From Adiantum capillus-veneris (taxonomy: Eukaryota > Streptophyta > Polypodiopsida > Polypodiales > Pteridaceae): a stretch of DNA of 64,000 nucleotides. A program made the translations under genes and the position numbers. The notes under the pieces were generated by a model. It saw only the letters and a program-made list of their open reading frames with translations, searched no databases and was not told where the DNA came from. The stretch covers positions 83,243,838 to 83,307,837 of the forward strand of contig CM043953.1 of the NCBI GenBank assembly GCA_014529385.2, given 5' to 3'. This document shows positions 12,025 to 21,540 of the stretch, piece after piece; positions within the stretch are counted from its first letter, which is position 1, and each line of letters begins with the position of its first letter.

Positions 12025-14613
12025 TCAGTCCACAAAGGGGAGTAAGCCCAAAGCTTTGCGGAAAGCTTCAAGCTTCTCACAAGACAATGCCTTTGTGAAA
12101 AGATCTGCAAGGTTGTCCTGTGTTGGCACATAAGCCAAGCTGATCTCTCCTGCTGAGAGCCTCTCCCTGACATAGTGGTAATGCACCTCAATGTGCTTTG
12201 TGCGAGCATGAAAAACTGGGTTCCTCGCAACTGCCAATGCGCTCTGACTGTCAGTGTAGATAGTGTTGGCAGTGTCCTGTCCAACACCCAAGTCAGCCAT
12301 AAGGCGTCTGAGCCATACACACTCAACCGTAGCTGTGAAGACTGCCCTGTACTCAGCCTCACAACTCGAAGTGGCCACAGTAGGTTGCTTCTTGCTCAAC
12401 CATGATATACATGAACTGCCAAGCATGAAACAAAAACCACTTGTGGACACTCGCGTGTCAAAACAACCAGCCCAATCTGAGTCCGAAAAAGCATGTAAGT
12501 CTGGCGGCAATGATCCCCCCTTGGGATAAAACAAGCCAAGATGTAAAGTGCCACTAAGGTAGCGGAAAATCCTCTTGACAGCCTGCCAATGCTTAGACCC
12601 TGGGCTATGCATAAATCTGCTGACCTGCGAGACTGCAAACTGAATATCTGGCCTCGTGTTGCATACATAAATGAGGCAGCCAACAGCAGTTTGGTAAAGA
12701 GTGACATCAGCAGGATCGCCAGCATCATGTAGACTCAACTTCAAACCTGTTTCCATGGGAGTGGCAATAGGTTTGCAATCCTCAAGTCCAAACTTACATA
12801 GCAATGTCTCTATGTAACTTTTCTGACACAAGGCAATACCACCATCACACTGCTTAAACTGTATACCCAAGTAATGATGCAACAGCCCCAAATCTTTCAT
12901 CTTGAAAGTAGCATTCAAATCAGCCTTAAATTCAGCAATATGTCTCTCATTTGGTCCAGTGATCAGCAAATCATCAACATAAAGAACCACAATGAGAAAT
13001 ACATCATCCTCACGCTTTACATACAATGTGCTTTCTGTTGGACTGTTACGAAAGCCTCGTTTAACCAAATGAGTGTCAGCTTTCTCATACCAAGCACGAG
13101 GAGATTGCTTCAACCCATACAAAGCCTTCTTACATTTGCACACTTTGTCCTCTTGTCCTTTTATGACAAAACCGCGAGGCTGCGTTACATAAACTTCCTC
13201 AAATATGTCACCATTCAAGAAAGCAGTAACAATGTCTGATTGATGTACATCCCAACCAAAATGAGCTGCCAATGCACATAGAAAACGCACAGTAGTCATA
13301 CGACAAGTGGGAGCAAAAGTCTCTTCATAATCTATGCCTTTTTGTTGTGCATAACCCTTTGCAACAAGTCGAGCCTTATGGCGATCGATCTCACCATCCG
13401 GCTTGCGTTTCAACTTGTAAACCCACTTCGTACCAATGGCCTTTTTGCCAGGAGGCAAATCACATAAAGTCCATGTGTCATTCTCTATAAGTGCATCATA
13501 TTCTGATTTCATGGCAGCAATCCAATTTTCTGAATTCTGTGCTTCATCAAAAGACAGAGGCTCCTCAACATCATGTAAACTAGACACAGCCAAAGCATAA
13601 CAATCTGATGCATAAGATGCATGGCGAGAGCCTGAACGAGTACGACTAGATAAAGGTGCATCCAATTTACTGTCACGCAAAGTGTGCACCAGCCATTTTG
13701 GCATACCTCTAGCCTGCTCATTTTCAGCCCTTTCCTCATCAAGTACATCATGTACATCTGCATCAGTAATAGGCTGTTCTAAAACATTTTCAGAAACCCC
13801 CATAGGCTGTACATTTGCCTCATTGGAACTTACATTCGTATTTCCACCACTGAAAAGAGGCAACAAAGTGTCATAAATGTCCTGTGAGCTTACATTACTG
13901 TCTCTAGTACATGACAGCAAGGGTTGAACAGAATCTTCCACAAACACTACATCCCGTGAAACCAAAATACGTTTTGTTTGCGGATGATACAACCTGTAAC
14001 CTTTGCTTTCAGCACTATAACCAACAAAAATACATTTGACAGCCTTATCATCCAATTTTCTGCGCTGCACTTGTGGCACCAAAGCATATGCCAAACAACC
14101 AAAAACACGCATGTGCTCAATAGAAGGTTTTCTATCATGCCATGCTTCATATGGAGTAATAGACTGCAAAGCTTTCGTAGGACACCTGTTAAGTACATAA
14201 GTGGCACACATGATGGCCTCAAGCCAAAAAGAATGCGGCAAAGCTTGACTTTTGACCATACATCGTGCCATTTCCGTTAGTGACCTGTTTTTCCTCTCAG
14301 CAACACCATTTTGCTGAGGTGTATAAGGCACTGTACATTGGTGTTTTATCCCACGACTAGCCAGAAATGCATTAAATTCATGAGACATATACTCCCCCCC
14401 TCGATCGGAACGGAGGGTGCCCATAGTACATTTTGAGACATTTTCAGCCATAGCCAAAAATTGTTTGAAGCACATAAAAACTTCGGACTTTGCTTTAAGC
14501 GGAAATACCCATGCATGCCTGGAGTAATCATCAATGAAAGTCACGAAGTACAGGTAATTGCCCAAGGACGGAGTTTGCATGGGCCCACAAACATCACTAT
14601 GCATAAGCTGCAA
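12025..14613 (-). CDS. Copia A second copy: integrase core, RT and RNase H
   Basis: An 862-codon open frame lies downstream of the tandem-duplication junction. It starts inside integrase (MHSDVCGPM), repeats integrase and the first half of reverse transcriptase, and continues through an intact VLYVDDLL active site to RNase H (SDSDWAGC, SSCEAEY, TDSQSA, KHIEVHYHYVRE), with the stop near the polypurine tract. It has no internal stop. It lacks the gag start region, so expression would need re-initiation, readthrough or recombination removing one repeat. That the part missing from the upstream frame is intact here suggests the element was functional shortly before the duplication. Confidence 0.88.
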   Translation of the reverse strand: MQLMHSDVCGPMQTPSLGNYLYFVTFIDDYSRHAWVFPLKAKSEVFMCFKQFLAMAENVSKCTMGTLRSDRGGEYMSHEFNAFLASRGIKHQCTVPYTPQQNGVAERKNRSLTEMARCMVKSQALPHSFWLEAIMCATYVLNRCPTKALQSITPYEAWHDRKPSIEHMRVFGCLAYALVPQVQRRKLDDKAVKCIFVGYSAESKGYRLYHPQTKRILVSRDVVFVEDSVQPLLSCTRDSNVSSQDIYDTLLPLFSGGNTNVSSNEANVQPMGVSENVLEQPITDADVHDVLDEERAENEQARGMPKWLVHTLRDSKLDAPLSSRTRSGSRHASYASDCYALAVSSLHDVEEPLSFDEAQNSENWIAAMKSEYDALIENDTWTLCDLPPGKKAIGTKWVYKLKRKPDGEIDRHKARLVAKGYAQQKGIDYEETFAPTCRMTTVRFLCALAAHFGWDVHQSDIVTAFLNGDIFEEVYVTQPRGFVIKGQEDKVCKCKKALYGLKQSPRAWYEKADTHLVKRGFRNSPTESTLYVKREDDVFLIVVLYVDDLLITGPNERHIAEFKADLNATFKMKDLGLLHHYLGIQFKQCDGGIALCQKSYIETLLCKFGLEDCKPIATPMETGLKLSLHDAGDPADVTLYQTAVGCLIYVCNTRPDIQFAVSQVSRFMHSPGSKHWQAVKRIFRYLSGTLHLGLFYPKGGSLPPDLHAFSDSDWAGCFDTRVSTSGFCFMLGSSCISWLSKKQPTVATSSCEAEYRAVFTATVECVWLRRLMADLGVGQDTANTIYTDSQSALAVARNPVFHARTKHIEVHYHYVRERLSAGEISLAYVPTQDNLADLFTKALSCEKLEAFRKALGLLPFVD

Positions 14614-14620
14614 CCTGCAT
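12727..14620. repeat. Tandem duplication inside copia A, copy 1
   Basis: This 1,894-bp unit is repeated directly at 14621-16513. The junction at 14620/14621 reads CTGCAT|ATGTAG, joining the integrase side to the RT side at a 2-3 bp CAT microhomology. Only scattered substitutions and one single-base deletion separate the copies. Confidence 0.93.
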
Positions 14621-16513
14621 ATGTAGACTCAACTTCAAACCTGTTTCCATGGGAGTGGCAATAGGTTTGCAATCCTCAAGTCCAAACTTACATAGCAATG
14701 TCTCTATGTAACTTTTCTGACACAAGGCAATACCACCATCACACTGCTTAAACTGTATACCCAAGTAATGATGCAACAGCCCCAAATCTTTCATCTTGAA
14801 AGTAGCATTCAAATCAGCCTTAAATTCAGCAATATGTCTCTCATTTGGTCCAGTGATCAGCAAATCATCAACAAAAGAACCACAATGAGAAATACATCAT
14901 CCTCACGCTTTACATACAATGTGCTTTCTGTTGGACTGTTACGAAAGCCTCGTTTAACCAAATGAGTGTCAGCTTTCTCATACCAAGCACGAGGAGATTG
15001 CTTCAACCCATACAAAGCCTTCTTACATTTGCACACTTTGTCCTCTTGTCCTTTTATGACAAAACCGCGAGGCTGCGTTACATAAACTTCCTCAAATATG
15101 TCACCATTCAAGAAAGCAGTAACAATGTCTGATTGATGTACATCCCAACCAAAATGAGCTGCCAATGCACATAGAAAACGCACAGTAGTCATACGACAAG
15201 TGGGAGCAAAAGTCTCTTCATAATCTATGCCTTTTTGTTGTGCATAACCCTTTGCAACAAGTCGAGCCTTATGGCGATCGATCTCACCATCCGGCTTGCG
15301 TTTCAACTTGTAAACCCACTTGGTACCAATGGCCTTTTTGCCAGGAGGCAAATCACATAAAGTCCATGTGTCATTCTCTATAAGTGCATCATATTCTGAT
15401 TTCATGGCAGCAATCCAATTTTTTGAATTCTGTGCTTCATCAAAAGACAGAGGCTCCTCAACATCATGTAAACTAGACACAGCCAAAGCATAACAATCTG
15501 ATGCATAAGATGCATGGCGAGAGCCTGAACGAGTACGACTAGATAAAGGTGCATCCAATTTACTGTCACGCAAAGTGTGCACCAGCCATTTTGGCATACC
15601 TCTAGCCTGCTCATTTTCAGCCCTTTCCTCATCAAGTACATCATGTACATCTGCATCAGTAATAGGCTGTTCTAAAACATTTTCAGAAACCCCCATAGGC
15701 TGTACATTTGCCTCATTGGAACTTACATTCGTATTTCCACCACTGAAAAGAGGCAACAAAGTGTCATAAATGTCCTGTGAGCTTACATTACTGTCTCTAG
15801 TACATGACAGCAAGGGTTGAACAGAATCTTCCACAAACACTACATCCCGTGAAACCAAAATACGTTTTGTTTGCGGATGATACAACCTGTAACCTTTGCT
15901 TTCAGCACTATAACCAACAAAAATACATTTGACAGCCTTATCATCCAATTTTCTGCGCTGCACTTGTGGCACCAAAGCATATGCCAAACAGCCAAAAACA
16001 CGTATGTGCTCAATAGAAGGTTTTCTATCATGCCATGCTTCATATGGAGTAATAGACTGCAAAGCTTTCGTAGGACACCTGTTAAGTACATAAGTGGCAC
16101 ACATGATGGCCTCAAGCCAAAAAGAATGCGGCAAAGCTTGACTTTTGACCATACATCGTGCCATTTCCGTTAGTGACCTGTTTTTCCTCTCAGCAACACC
16201 ATTTTGCTGAGGTGTATAAGGCACTGTACATTGGTGTTTTATCCCACGACTAGCCAGAAATGCATTAAATTCATGAGACATATACTCCCCCCCTCGATCG
16301 GAACGGAGGGTCCCCATAGTACATTTTGAGACATTTTCAGCCATAGCCAAAAATTGTTTGAAGCACATAAAAACTTCGGACTTCGCTTTAAGCGGAAATA
16401 CCCACGCATGCCTGGAGTAATCATCAATGAAAGTCACGAAGTACAGGTAATTGCCCAAGGACGGAGTTTGCATGGGCCCACAAACGTCACTATGCACAAG
16501 CTGCAACCTGCAT
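14621..16513. repeat. Tandem duplication inside copia A, copy 2
   Basis: Direct repeat of 12727-14620. It carries a one-base deletion near 14874 that destroys the RT active-site frame, plus a few substitutions, for example at 15325 and 15421. Confidence 0.93.
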
Positions 16514-18204
16514 GTGGCCCTAACTGAACCATCCTTTGGAAACTTAGAACGCTGCATTTTACCCAGAATACAACCTTCACAAACATGTTTGATAGGTGCT
16601 TCAAGAGGCGGCAAAGAAGCAACCATATCAGATTTCTGCAAACGCAGCAAACTGGCAAAATTCAGATGACCAAAACGTGCATGCCAAAGTTTTGCATCTG
16701 AAATAGCCCTTGAATCTGCAACAGCATTTGCAAAATTTTGTCCACACTTGTCATACAAAGTGAGCTTATACAGCCCACGGCACAAAAGCCCAGATGCAAC
16801 AATTTCATCACCAAAACTGAGATCATGAACTGTACATCTGTCATCCACAAATTTGACTACAAGTCCAAGTCTAGCAAGTGCGGATACAGACAAGAGATTC
16901 TTCTTGATCCCAGGTACATAAAGTGCATCAACAAGTGTGAAGGAACTGCCATTAGCAGCAGTGAGCACAATCTTTCCAACTCCCTGAACTGGATAAGAGG
17001 CGTTGTTGGCACAAGTGACTGAATTCCCATGAGGGACAGACTCGAGAGAGGTAAACAATTCACGATGTGAGGTAATGTGCTTTGTAGCACCACTGTCGAA
17101 ATACCACACATGTGAATCTGCAGCAACTGACAAGCATGCATCATGGACAGCAGGATTGTAAGTGCACTCTGCGCTAAAAGCCCATTCTGCATCAACATCA
17201 GCATCACAATCTCCTTTCACAGAAGACTCAACAATGGCTGCATTTGTAGTGGAACCAGCATTTGCAGTGGAACCACCCTCTTTCTTCTTAGCCTCTTTGG
17301 CCTTCAACTTAGGACACGACTTGATCAAGTGATCATTGGCTTTACAATAATGGCAACGCATCTTCTTTTTGCCCTTATCACCAGAATTGCCAGACGAAGT
17401 GCTGCCAGCAGAAGCATTAGGAACAGAATTTTTGCCACTCGCAGCAGAACCATAAGAAGTGGCTGCATTACTGTTACCACCCTTTCTTTGAGAAGCAATA
17501 AAAGCCTGTTCAACTGCACGCTGCCTAGTCCTGTTTTTTCTAGAAAGTGACTCTTGCAACAGCAATGTGCATAATGCATCAAACTTGACAACTTCAGGAT
17601 TTCCTTGGGTCATCAGTCTCCAAGTACTAGCAAAAGTCTGGTAGGAATCTGGTAAGGCATCAAGAACAGTCTGCACAAGGGAACTGTCAGAAATGACTTC
17701 ACCTGCAGAAATGAGTTGCTCATTGATATCCTTGACACTAGCAAGGAAAGTGTCCATATCATCTTCCTCATGCATAATCTTCGACTCTAGCTCTTTACGC
17801 AGCAAAGCAATTTTAGCCTCATTGCGGCTTGCATAAAGACCTGCTAGAATATCCCAAGCCTGTTTTGCAGATTTTGCTGAACGGATGTGAGGAATAATGG
17901 TGCGCTTCACAGACAACGCAATCAATGCATGAGCCTGCGCATCCTTAACATCCCAACGAGCTTGTTCTGCTGTAGGCAAAACAACTCTAACAGCTGCAAT
18001 CCTTGCAGCAAGACCTGCAACATCCTCAATATCGCCTACATCTTCAGAACCAGGACGTACATCAATGCCCTGCACAATGTTCCAGACACCTTTTGACACA
18101 AGAACGTGTTGCATCATATAAGCCCACATAGGGTAGTTGTCCCCATCCAACCTGTCCTCAGCAGCAAACATCTTGAACACATCTGTGTTGTTGTTGTCAG
18201 CCAT
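14857..18204 (-). CDS. Copia A gag-protease-integrase-RT polyprotein, frameshifted at the RT active site
   Basis: The likely start is ATG 18204, giving a product opening MADNNNTDVFKMFA; an earlier in-frame ATG at 18264 is less plausible because related copies start at the equivalent of 18204. A UBN2/Gag-like helical region is followed by one zinc knuckle (CHYCKANDHLIKSC, about residue 280). Then come protease (WYFDSGATKHITS), the GAG-pre-integrase zinc site (HARFGH then CEGCILGK), an integrase core with D-D-E in VHSDVCGPM, LRSDRGGEY and NGVAERKN, and reverse transcriptase from about DTWTLCDLPPGKKA. Just before YVDD a single base present in the duplicate copy is missing (near 14874), so the frame runs out at 14857. 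This half therefore lacks the catalytic Asp pair and RNase H. Confidence 0.9.
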   Translation of the reverse strand: MADNNNTDVFKMFAAEDRLDGDNYPMWAYMMQHVLVSKGVWNIVQGIDVRPGSEDVGDIEDVAGLAARIAAVRVVLPTAEQARWDVKDAQAHALIALSVKRTIIPHIRSAKSAKQAWDILAGLYASRNEAKIALLRKELESKIMHEEDDMDTFLASVKDINEQLISAGEVISDSSLVQTVLDALPDSYQTFASTWRLMTQGNPEVVKFDALCTLLLQESLSRKNRTRQRAVEQAFIASQRKGGNSNAATSYGSAASGKNSVPNASAGSTSSGNSGDKGKKKMRCHYCKANDHLIKSCPKLKAKEAKKKEGGSTANAGSTTNAAIVESSVKGDCDADVDAEWAFSAECTYNPAVHDACLSVAADSHVWYFDSGATKHITSHRELFTSLESVPHGNSVTCANNASYPVQGVGKIVLTAANGSSFTLVDALYVPGIKKNLLSVSALARLGLVVKFVDDRCTVHDLSFGDEIVASGLLCRGLYKLTLYDKCGQNFANAVADSRAISDAKLWHARFGHLNFASLLRLQKSDMVASLPPLEAPIKHVCEGCILGKMQRSKFPKDGSVRATCRLQLVHSDVCGPMQTPSLGNYLYFVTFIDDYSRHAWVFPLKAKSEVFMCFKQFLAMAENVSKCTMGTLRSDRGGEYMSHEFNAFLASRGIKHQCTVPYTPQQNGVAERKNRSLTEMARCMVKSQALPHSFWLEAIMCATYVLNRCPTKALQSITPYEAWHDRKPSIEHIRVFGCLAYALVPQVQRRKLDDKAVKCIFVGYSAESKGYRLYHPQTKRILVSRDVVFVEDSVQPLLSCTRDSNVSSQDIYDTLLPLFSGGNTNVSSNEANVQPMGVSENVLEQPITDADVHDVLDEERAENEQARGMPKWLVHTLRDSKLDAPLSSRTRSGSRHASYASDCYALAVSSLHDVEEPLSFDEAQNSKNWIAAMKSEYDALIENDTWTLCDLPPGKKAIGTKWVYKLKRKPDGEIDRHKARLVAKGYAQQKGIDYEETFAPTCRMTTVRFLCALAAHFGWDVHQSDIVTAFLNGDIFEEVYVTQPRGFVIKGQEDKVCKCKKALYGLKQSPRAWYEKADTHLVKRGFRNSPTESTLYVKREDDVFLIVVLLLMIC

Positions 18205-18552
18205 GGTAAATGCTGCACCTGATGTGAAAACTGCCCGAAAATAGGAGAAATGGAGTGGGAACAACTTGTGCTATATAGCACAAACCGTAGAAGACTATAA
18301 GGCACCTGTTATGCAGAAAACGGCACTGACAGAAAATCTGCACAAAATGACGAAATAACCTGTGCAGTACTGCCCGTAGTGGAAACGGAGGCCGAAATGA
18401 GCCCAAATCAAAATTCTGAGCAGACCGAGCTCTTCGAGCAATCCCAAAATATTTGTCGACCTGCGAACGCTTGCCAAAGCTCACTGAAATCGGAGAAAGT
18501 GAGCAGGCGTGTGCTGGAGCAGCTGGCGACTAAGCCCGGGAGGACGTGACCT

Positions 18553-18564
18553 GCTCTGATACCA
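18553..18564 (-). promoter_or_regulatory. Copia A primer-binding site
   Basis: Minus strand reads TGGTATCAGAGC, complementary to the 3' end of plant initiator Met-tRNA, the usual primer for Ty1/copia reverse transcription. Confidence 0.9.
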
Positions 18565-18566
18565 AT

Positions 18567-18791
18567 TGTTGGAATTAGGGTTGCAGAGAAACACACAGCT
18601 TGGAGAAGACGAAGGAAGCTCAAGGCACACAATAGAGAGTGTGTTACTTAGTGTGCAATGGAAAGATAGATAGCCCTAGAGTGATGGGCGTATATACAAT
18701 GCACGGGGGAAAAAACCTCCTAAAGAGGGAAAAAATGCCCCGGCGGTCCTAGTGTGTTCACACACATCACTACCACATGTATATGGTAACA
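18567..18791 (-). repeat. Copia A 5' LTR
   Basis: Near-identical to 11723-11949, differing by one CA dinucleotide. The minus-strand primer-binding site begins two bases inside the element. Confidence 0.93.
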
Positions 18792-18796
18792 GTTCA

Positions 18797-19071
18797 GTGG
18801 AAGGATACTAGGTAGTTCCATCTCAGAATTCGGTCAAGGATTTTTCCTTCTTCTCAGCTGGCACAGACTTTGGAGTCCTTGAATCAGACGGTGGATTTTT
18901 CCATCAGTTTTTGAAGCAGACGATGGATTTTTCCACTCGGGGTCTGTTGTCATTTGGCTGACGGCCCTTGGAATTACAATTATAAGGGAGTTCAACACTC
19001 AATGAGCAAAATTCCAGAAGAATCAGACGGTGGATTTTTTTTCTTAGAAATTTTCGAATCTTGCCAAAATT
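18797..19071 (+). other. Tail of third gypsy coding region and 3' untranslated part
   Basis: The first 19 bases complete the interrupted coding region (stop TAG 18813-18815). The rest is non-coding and contains three copies of a short motif, CAGACGGTGGATTTTT and close variants, near 18886, 18917 and 19024. It ends at the polypurine tract. Confidence 0.55.
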
Positions 19072-19089
19072 CAAGAAAGGAGAGAAGGA
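19072..19089 (+). promoter_or_regulatory. Gypsy polypurine tract
   Basis: An uninterrupted purine run directly abuts the 3' LTR start (TGTAGATGG at 19090). In this family such a tract primes plus-strand DNA synthesis. Its position supports the LTR boundary. Confidence 0.8.
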
Positions 19090-19792
19090 TGTAGATGGCT
19101 GAGATAGTTTCATTGGGTGGGAACCGGCTCCTGTGAGACGAACAGCAGATCAATCAGTAATTATCACGGCAGTTACCACAATAATTCCCAAGGCATATAA
19201 ATAGGACCTATTACATTGTAATCCGGTTGGCATTAGTCGTGGGCATGAATTGAGTCATTTGTCGGGTGTACTTCTGCTTAAGCTTTTGATTCATAATCCT
19301 TAGCAGGGCTAGAAAAATACATTTTTCCTAACCGATCAAAATAAGGGGAAACTTGAAATTATCCCAGTTTTTAGGTCAAAATTTGAAGCTTTTGCCAGTA
19401 ATTACACTAAAACTTGTGTAAATTTGCCGGTTTTCTTAAAGGCAAGTTCAAAATCTGACTGGGATTTTATAATTTCAAGCGGTTAAAATACACCAGACCT
19501 CAGTTTTTTTCTAACACGCCCTGAGCTGTTCTTGAGCTACATCATCCTTATCTATAATTCTAAATACAGCAGCCCAATGTGCTTCAGTCATACATACTTT
19601 GTACTCATTCTCTCTTTGAATCTGAATCTGAATATCATTCTCAGTACTTCAGTCTGTTTCTCATTCCAGTAGATGTATTCCAATTTAGTTTTTATTTCCT
19701 TTTCCAGTCTATTGCTTGAACTAACACATCAACCGTAGCTATAAACTTCTAACACTGGAATCAGCTATCTAAAGAGATTGGCTCCAATTCCA
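19090..19792 (+). repeat. Gypsy 3' LTR, interrupted by a foldback element
   Basis: Homologous to 1487-1993 but 703 bp long because a 220-bp element lies at 19304-19523. It is followed immediately by ATGAT (19793-19797), matching the left flank. Several small indels and many substitutions separate it from the 5' LTR. Confidence 0.9.
19304..19523. mobile_element. Foldback MITE-like insertion in the gypsy LTR
   Basis: The gypsy 5' LTR lacks this block, so it is an insertion. It starts CAGGGCTAGAAAAA and ends TTTCTAACACGCCCTG, giving imperfect terminal inverted repeats of hAT-like CAGGG type. Almost the whole element folds back: CTTGAAATTAT near 19350 pairs with its complement near 19470-19483, and inner segments pair around a small TTACAC/GTGTAA hairpin. 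It has no coding capacity. I could not define a clean 8-bp target duplication. Confidence 0.75.
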
Positions 19793-19797
19793 ATGAT

Positions 19798-20058
19798 CAT
19801 CGGCCCAAGCTCAAGAAGTGGAAAACCACCAGCCAGCCAGCCTAGGCAATCTCGCCAAGCTTACTTGCACGCAATTTGGTGTAGGTCACCTTATGACCCC
19901 TCCCCCCCCCACTAAGGGTTGCTGCATGCGCCTTGTCCAAGCCCCACCCTCGCCTTGCCTAGCAAGGGCTTCTCCTCGGCTCTCCTCCACGATTCTTCTC
20001 TTGCATGAGCATGCAAGAAAAGCTTCATGCACCACGACCTGTTGCCCTTCTCCCCTAA
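19798..20058. other. Short stretch between gypsy and LTR relic
   Basis: GC-rich and C-rich DNA with no supported gene; one short open frame on each strand, both without recognisable domains. It may be internal sequence of the LTR relic just to its right. Confidence 0.4.
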
Positions 20059-20222
20059 GCTCTGGTACCAATATGAGGACTCAAGGACTGCCGTGAAGTT
20101 TCATCCGTCCTACCACCTTTTATATAGGCCCTTGACTATCCATATTTAGAAATCCGTGTCCCACCTAGCAATCGGCCCTTGGCCTAGGTCTGTGCCCCCT
20201 TGGGTTTACCCTTGGTCTTACA
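20059..20222 (-). mobile_element. Short LTR relic with primer-binding site
   Basis: Read on the minus strand, a 149-bp block starts TGTAAGACCAAGGG (20222), has a TATATAAA box about mid-way, ends CCTCA (20074) and is followed after three bases by TGGTACCAGAGC (20070-20059), one mismatch from the initiator Met-tRNA primer site. This is the layout of a 5' LTR plus primer-binding site. Its start resembles the relic at 61552. No partner LTR was found in the window, so it is a fragment, possibly of a TRIM-type element. Confidence 0.6.
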
Positions 20223-20944
20223 GGTATGAGACATTAGAATATGCAGTATGAGGATGACGGCAGACATAAGCAAATATGTTTGTTTAAGTTTGAGAATTTT
20301 TATTTTGATAAATGGTGTTTTTGACACGTTATTTTTACCATTGCTTTCGACAAGTATGATTTACAGATTCTTAACTTAACAACTAAGGACAATTGCTTTT
20401 CTAATGGAGAGGTATGTAATGGAAATAACTAATTATATGTTTATTACAGCTGATAGGTGACAAAAGCTTATTTTGATATATAGGCTATGTGAAAGGATAT
20501 CACATCTATGTATATTTTAGTATTCAAGTGCTCATTATGAGCTATGATCATTATTATATGTGAGCCGGTTTGTATCCGTTTTGAACATTCAAAAAATTTA
20601 TAAATATATATGTGCAAGAGAAAAATGTTCACTCTTGCACAAGAGAAGATTGCACCCAGTGCCCGTGTTCATCTTCTTCTCTCTCTTGCCATGCCAGTGT
20701 AGCACTCTGTTCTAAGAGGTTTATTTGCACGAGCTCTCTCTCTCTCTCTCTCTCAAATCATGTATAGCTTAATTATGGTGCATGTGCTATTTGCCAACTA
20801 TGACGGGGCAAACAAGGGAGAAGAGGTGCTCCTACCATAGACTATGGAAAACAGACGTACATGCACCAAATCCATGTAGGCATTAGAGGAATTGACGTGC
20901 AATAGCACATACGGAAGCAAAGGAGGTCCATCCAAAAGAGCGAG

Positions 20945-20979
<35 letters not shown>

Positions 20980-21125
20980 CTATATCTGTGGACATCCATG
21001 CATGAATGAGAGAGAGAGAGAGAGAGACAGAGAGAGGCAATCGCATGAGAGCTGATGCAAGAGCTACCAATTCTTTCTCGAAAGAACGAACTCTCACTAG
21101 GCCTACAGAGAGAACGGCTCAGGAG

Positions 21126-21166
<41 letters not shown>

Positions 21167-21211
21167 CTACAACTAAAATCAGACAGAGTCTGCAAAAGAT
21201 TCTGCATAGTT
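20223..21211. other. Intergenic DNA with (GA)n/(CT)n arrays
   Basis: AT-rich sequence without a gene. Microsatellites lie at about 20735-20755 (CT), 20941-20977, 21008-21037 and 21129-21163 (GA). Open frames here are dipeptide-repeat products of the arrays and are not genes. Confidence 0.6.
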
Positions 21212-21217
21212 TTTATT
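21212..21217 (-). terminator. Possible polyadenylation signal of the five-exon gene
   Basis: AATAAA on the minus strand, about 325 bp past the stop codon at 21541. This is the canonical plant near-upstream element, but at a fairly long distance; a closer variant signal could be used instead. Confidence 0.3.
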
Positions 21218-21540
21218 TCTCAAAATCGTAAGTACATATTACTACTACTACTTCTCTCGTTCTTTTTGAATGACCCTCTCCAACCTCCAACTAATTTGAG
21301 AACCAGTCTCATTACACAATTGAGACGGGTCTTGGAAATCCATTAAGGTGAAAAACATTTCAATTGATCAAACCACTGATTATTATATCACTTAGCAGGC
21401 CCCAACTTCATTCACTACCTTACAGATGGATTACAGATGGAGTGCTTATGCAGCTATGGACACTACTATGCTAACGATCACAGAACGTCATGGATCACGA
21501 TGCACGATCGCAATCGCTTATTTGGCATTATGTTCAATTT

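Larger units (their letters stand above)
11723..18791 (-). mobile_element. Copia A, young Ty1/copia retrotransposon with internal duplication
   Basis: Flanked by GTTCA on both sides (11718-11722 and 18792-18796) and bounded by 227- and 225-bp LTRs that differ, as far as I can see, only by a 2-bp CA indel. The insertion is therefore recent. It lies antisense inside the third coding region of the gypsy element. The primer-binding site for initiator Met-tRNA (TGGTATCAGAGC, 18553-18564 on the minus strand) and a polypurine tract next to the 11949 LTR edge are present. The interior is unusual: about 1.89 kb covering most of integrase and the first part of reverse transcriptase is present twice in tandem. 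Gag-protease-integrase-RT order defines Ty1/copia. Confidence 0.95.
1487..19792 (+). mobile_element. Ty3/gypsy LTR retrotransposon with nested insertions
   Basis: The element is bounded by two related LTRs (1487-1993 and 19090-19792) that begin TG and end CA. The 5-bp sequence ATGAT lies directly outside both ends. The gene order protease, reverse transcriptase, RNase H, integrase is that of Ty3/gypsy. A large extra coding region follows integrase. Copia A (11723-18791) and a small foldback element (19304-19523) inserted later. The LTRs differ at many positions and coding frames carry numerous stops and frameshifts, so this copy is old and cannot make its own proteins. Net of the insertions it is about 11 kb, long for a gypsy element because of the third coding region. 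Confidence 0.93.

Noticed and set aside
18553-18564. Sequences resembling the tRNA-Met 3' end (also 27897, 47027, 57943, 61689)
   Set aside because: They are retrotransposon primer-binding sites, not tRNA genes; no cloverleaf is present.
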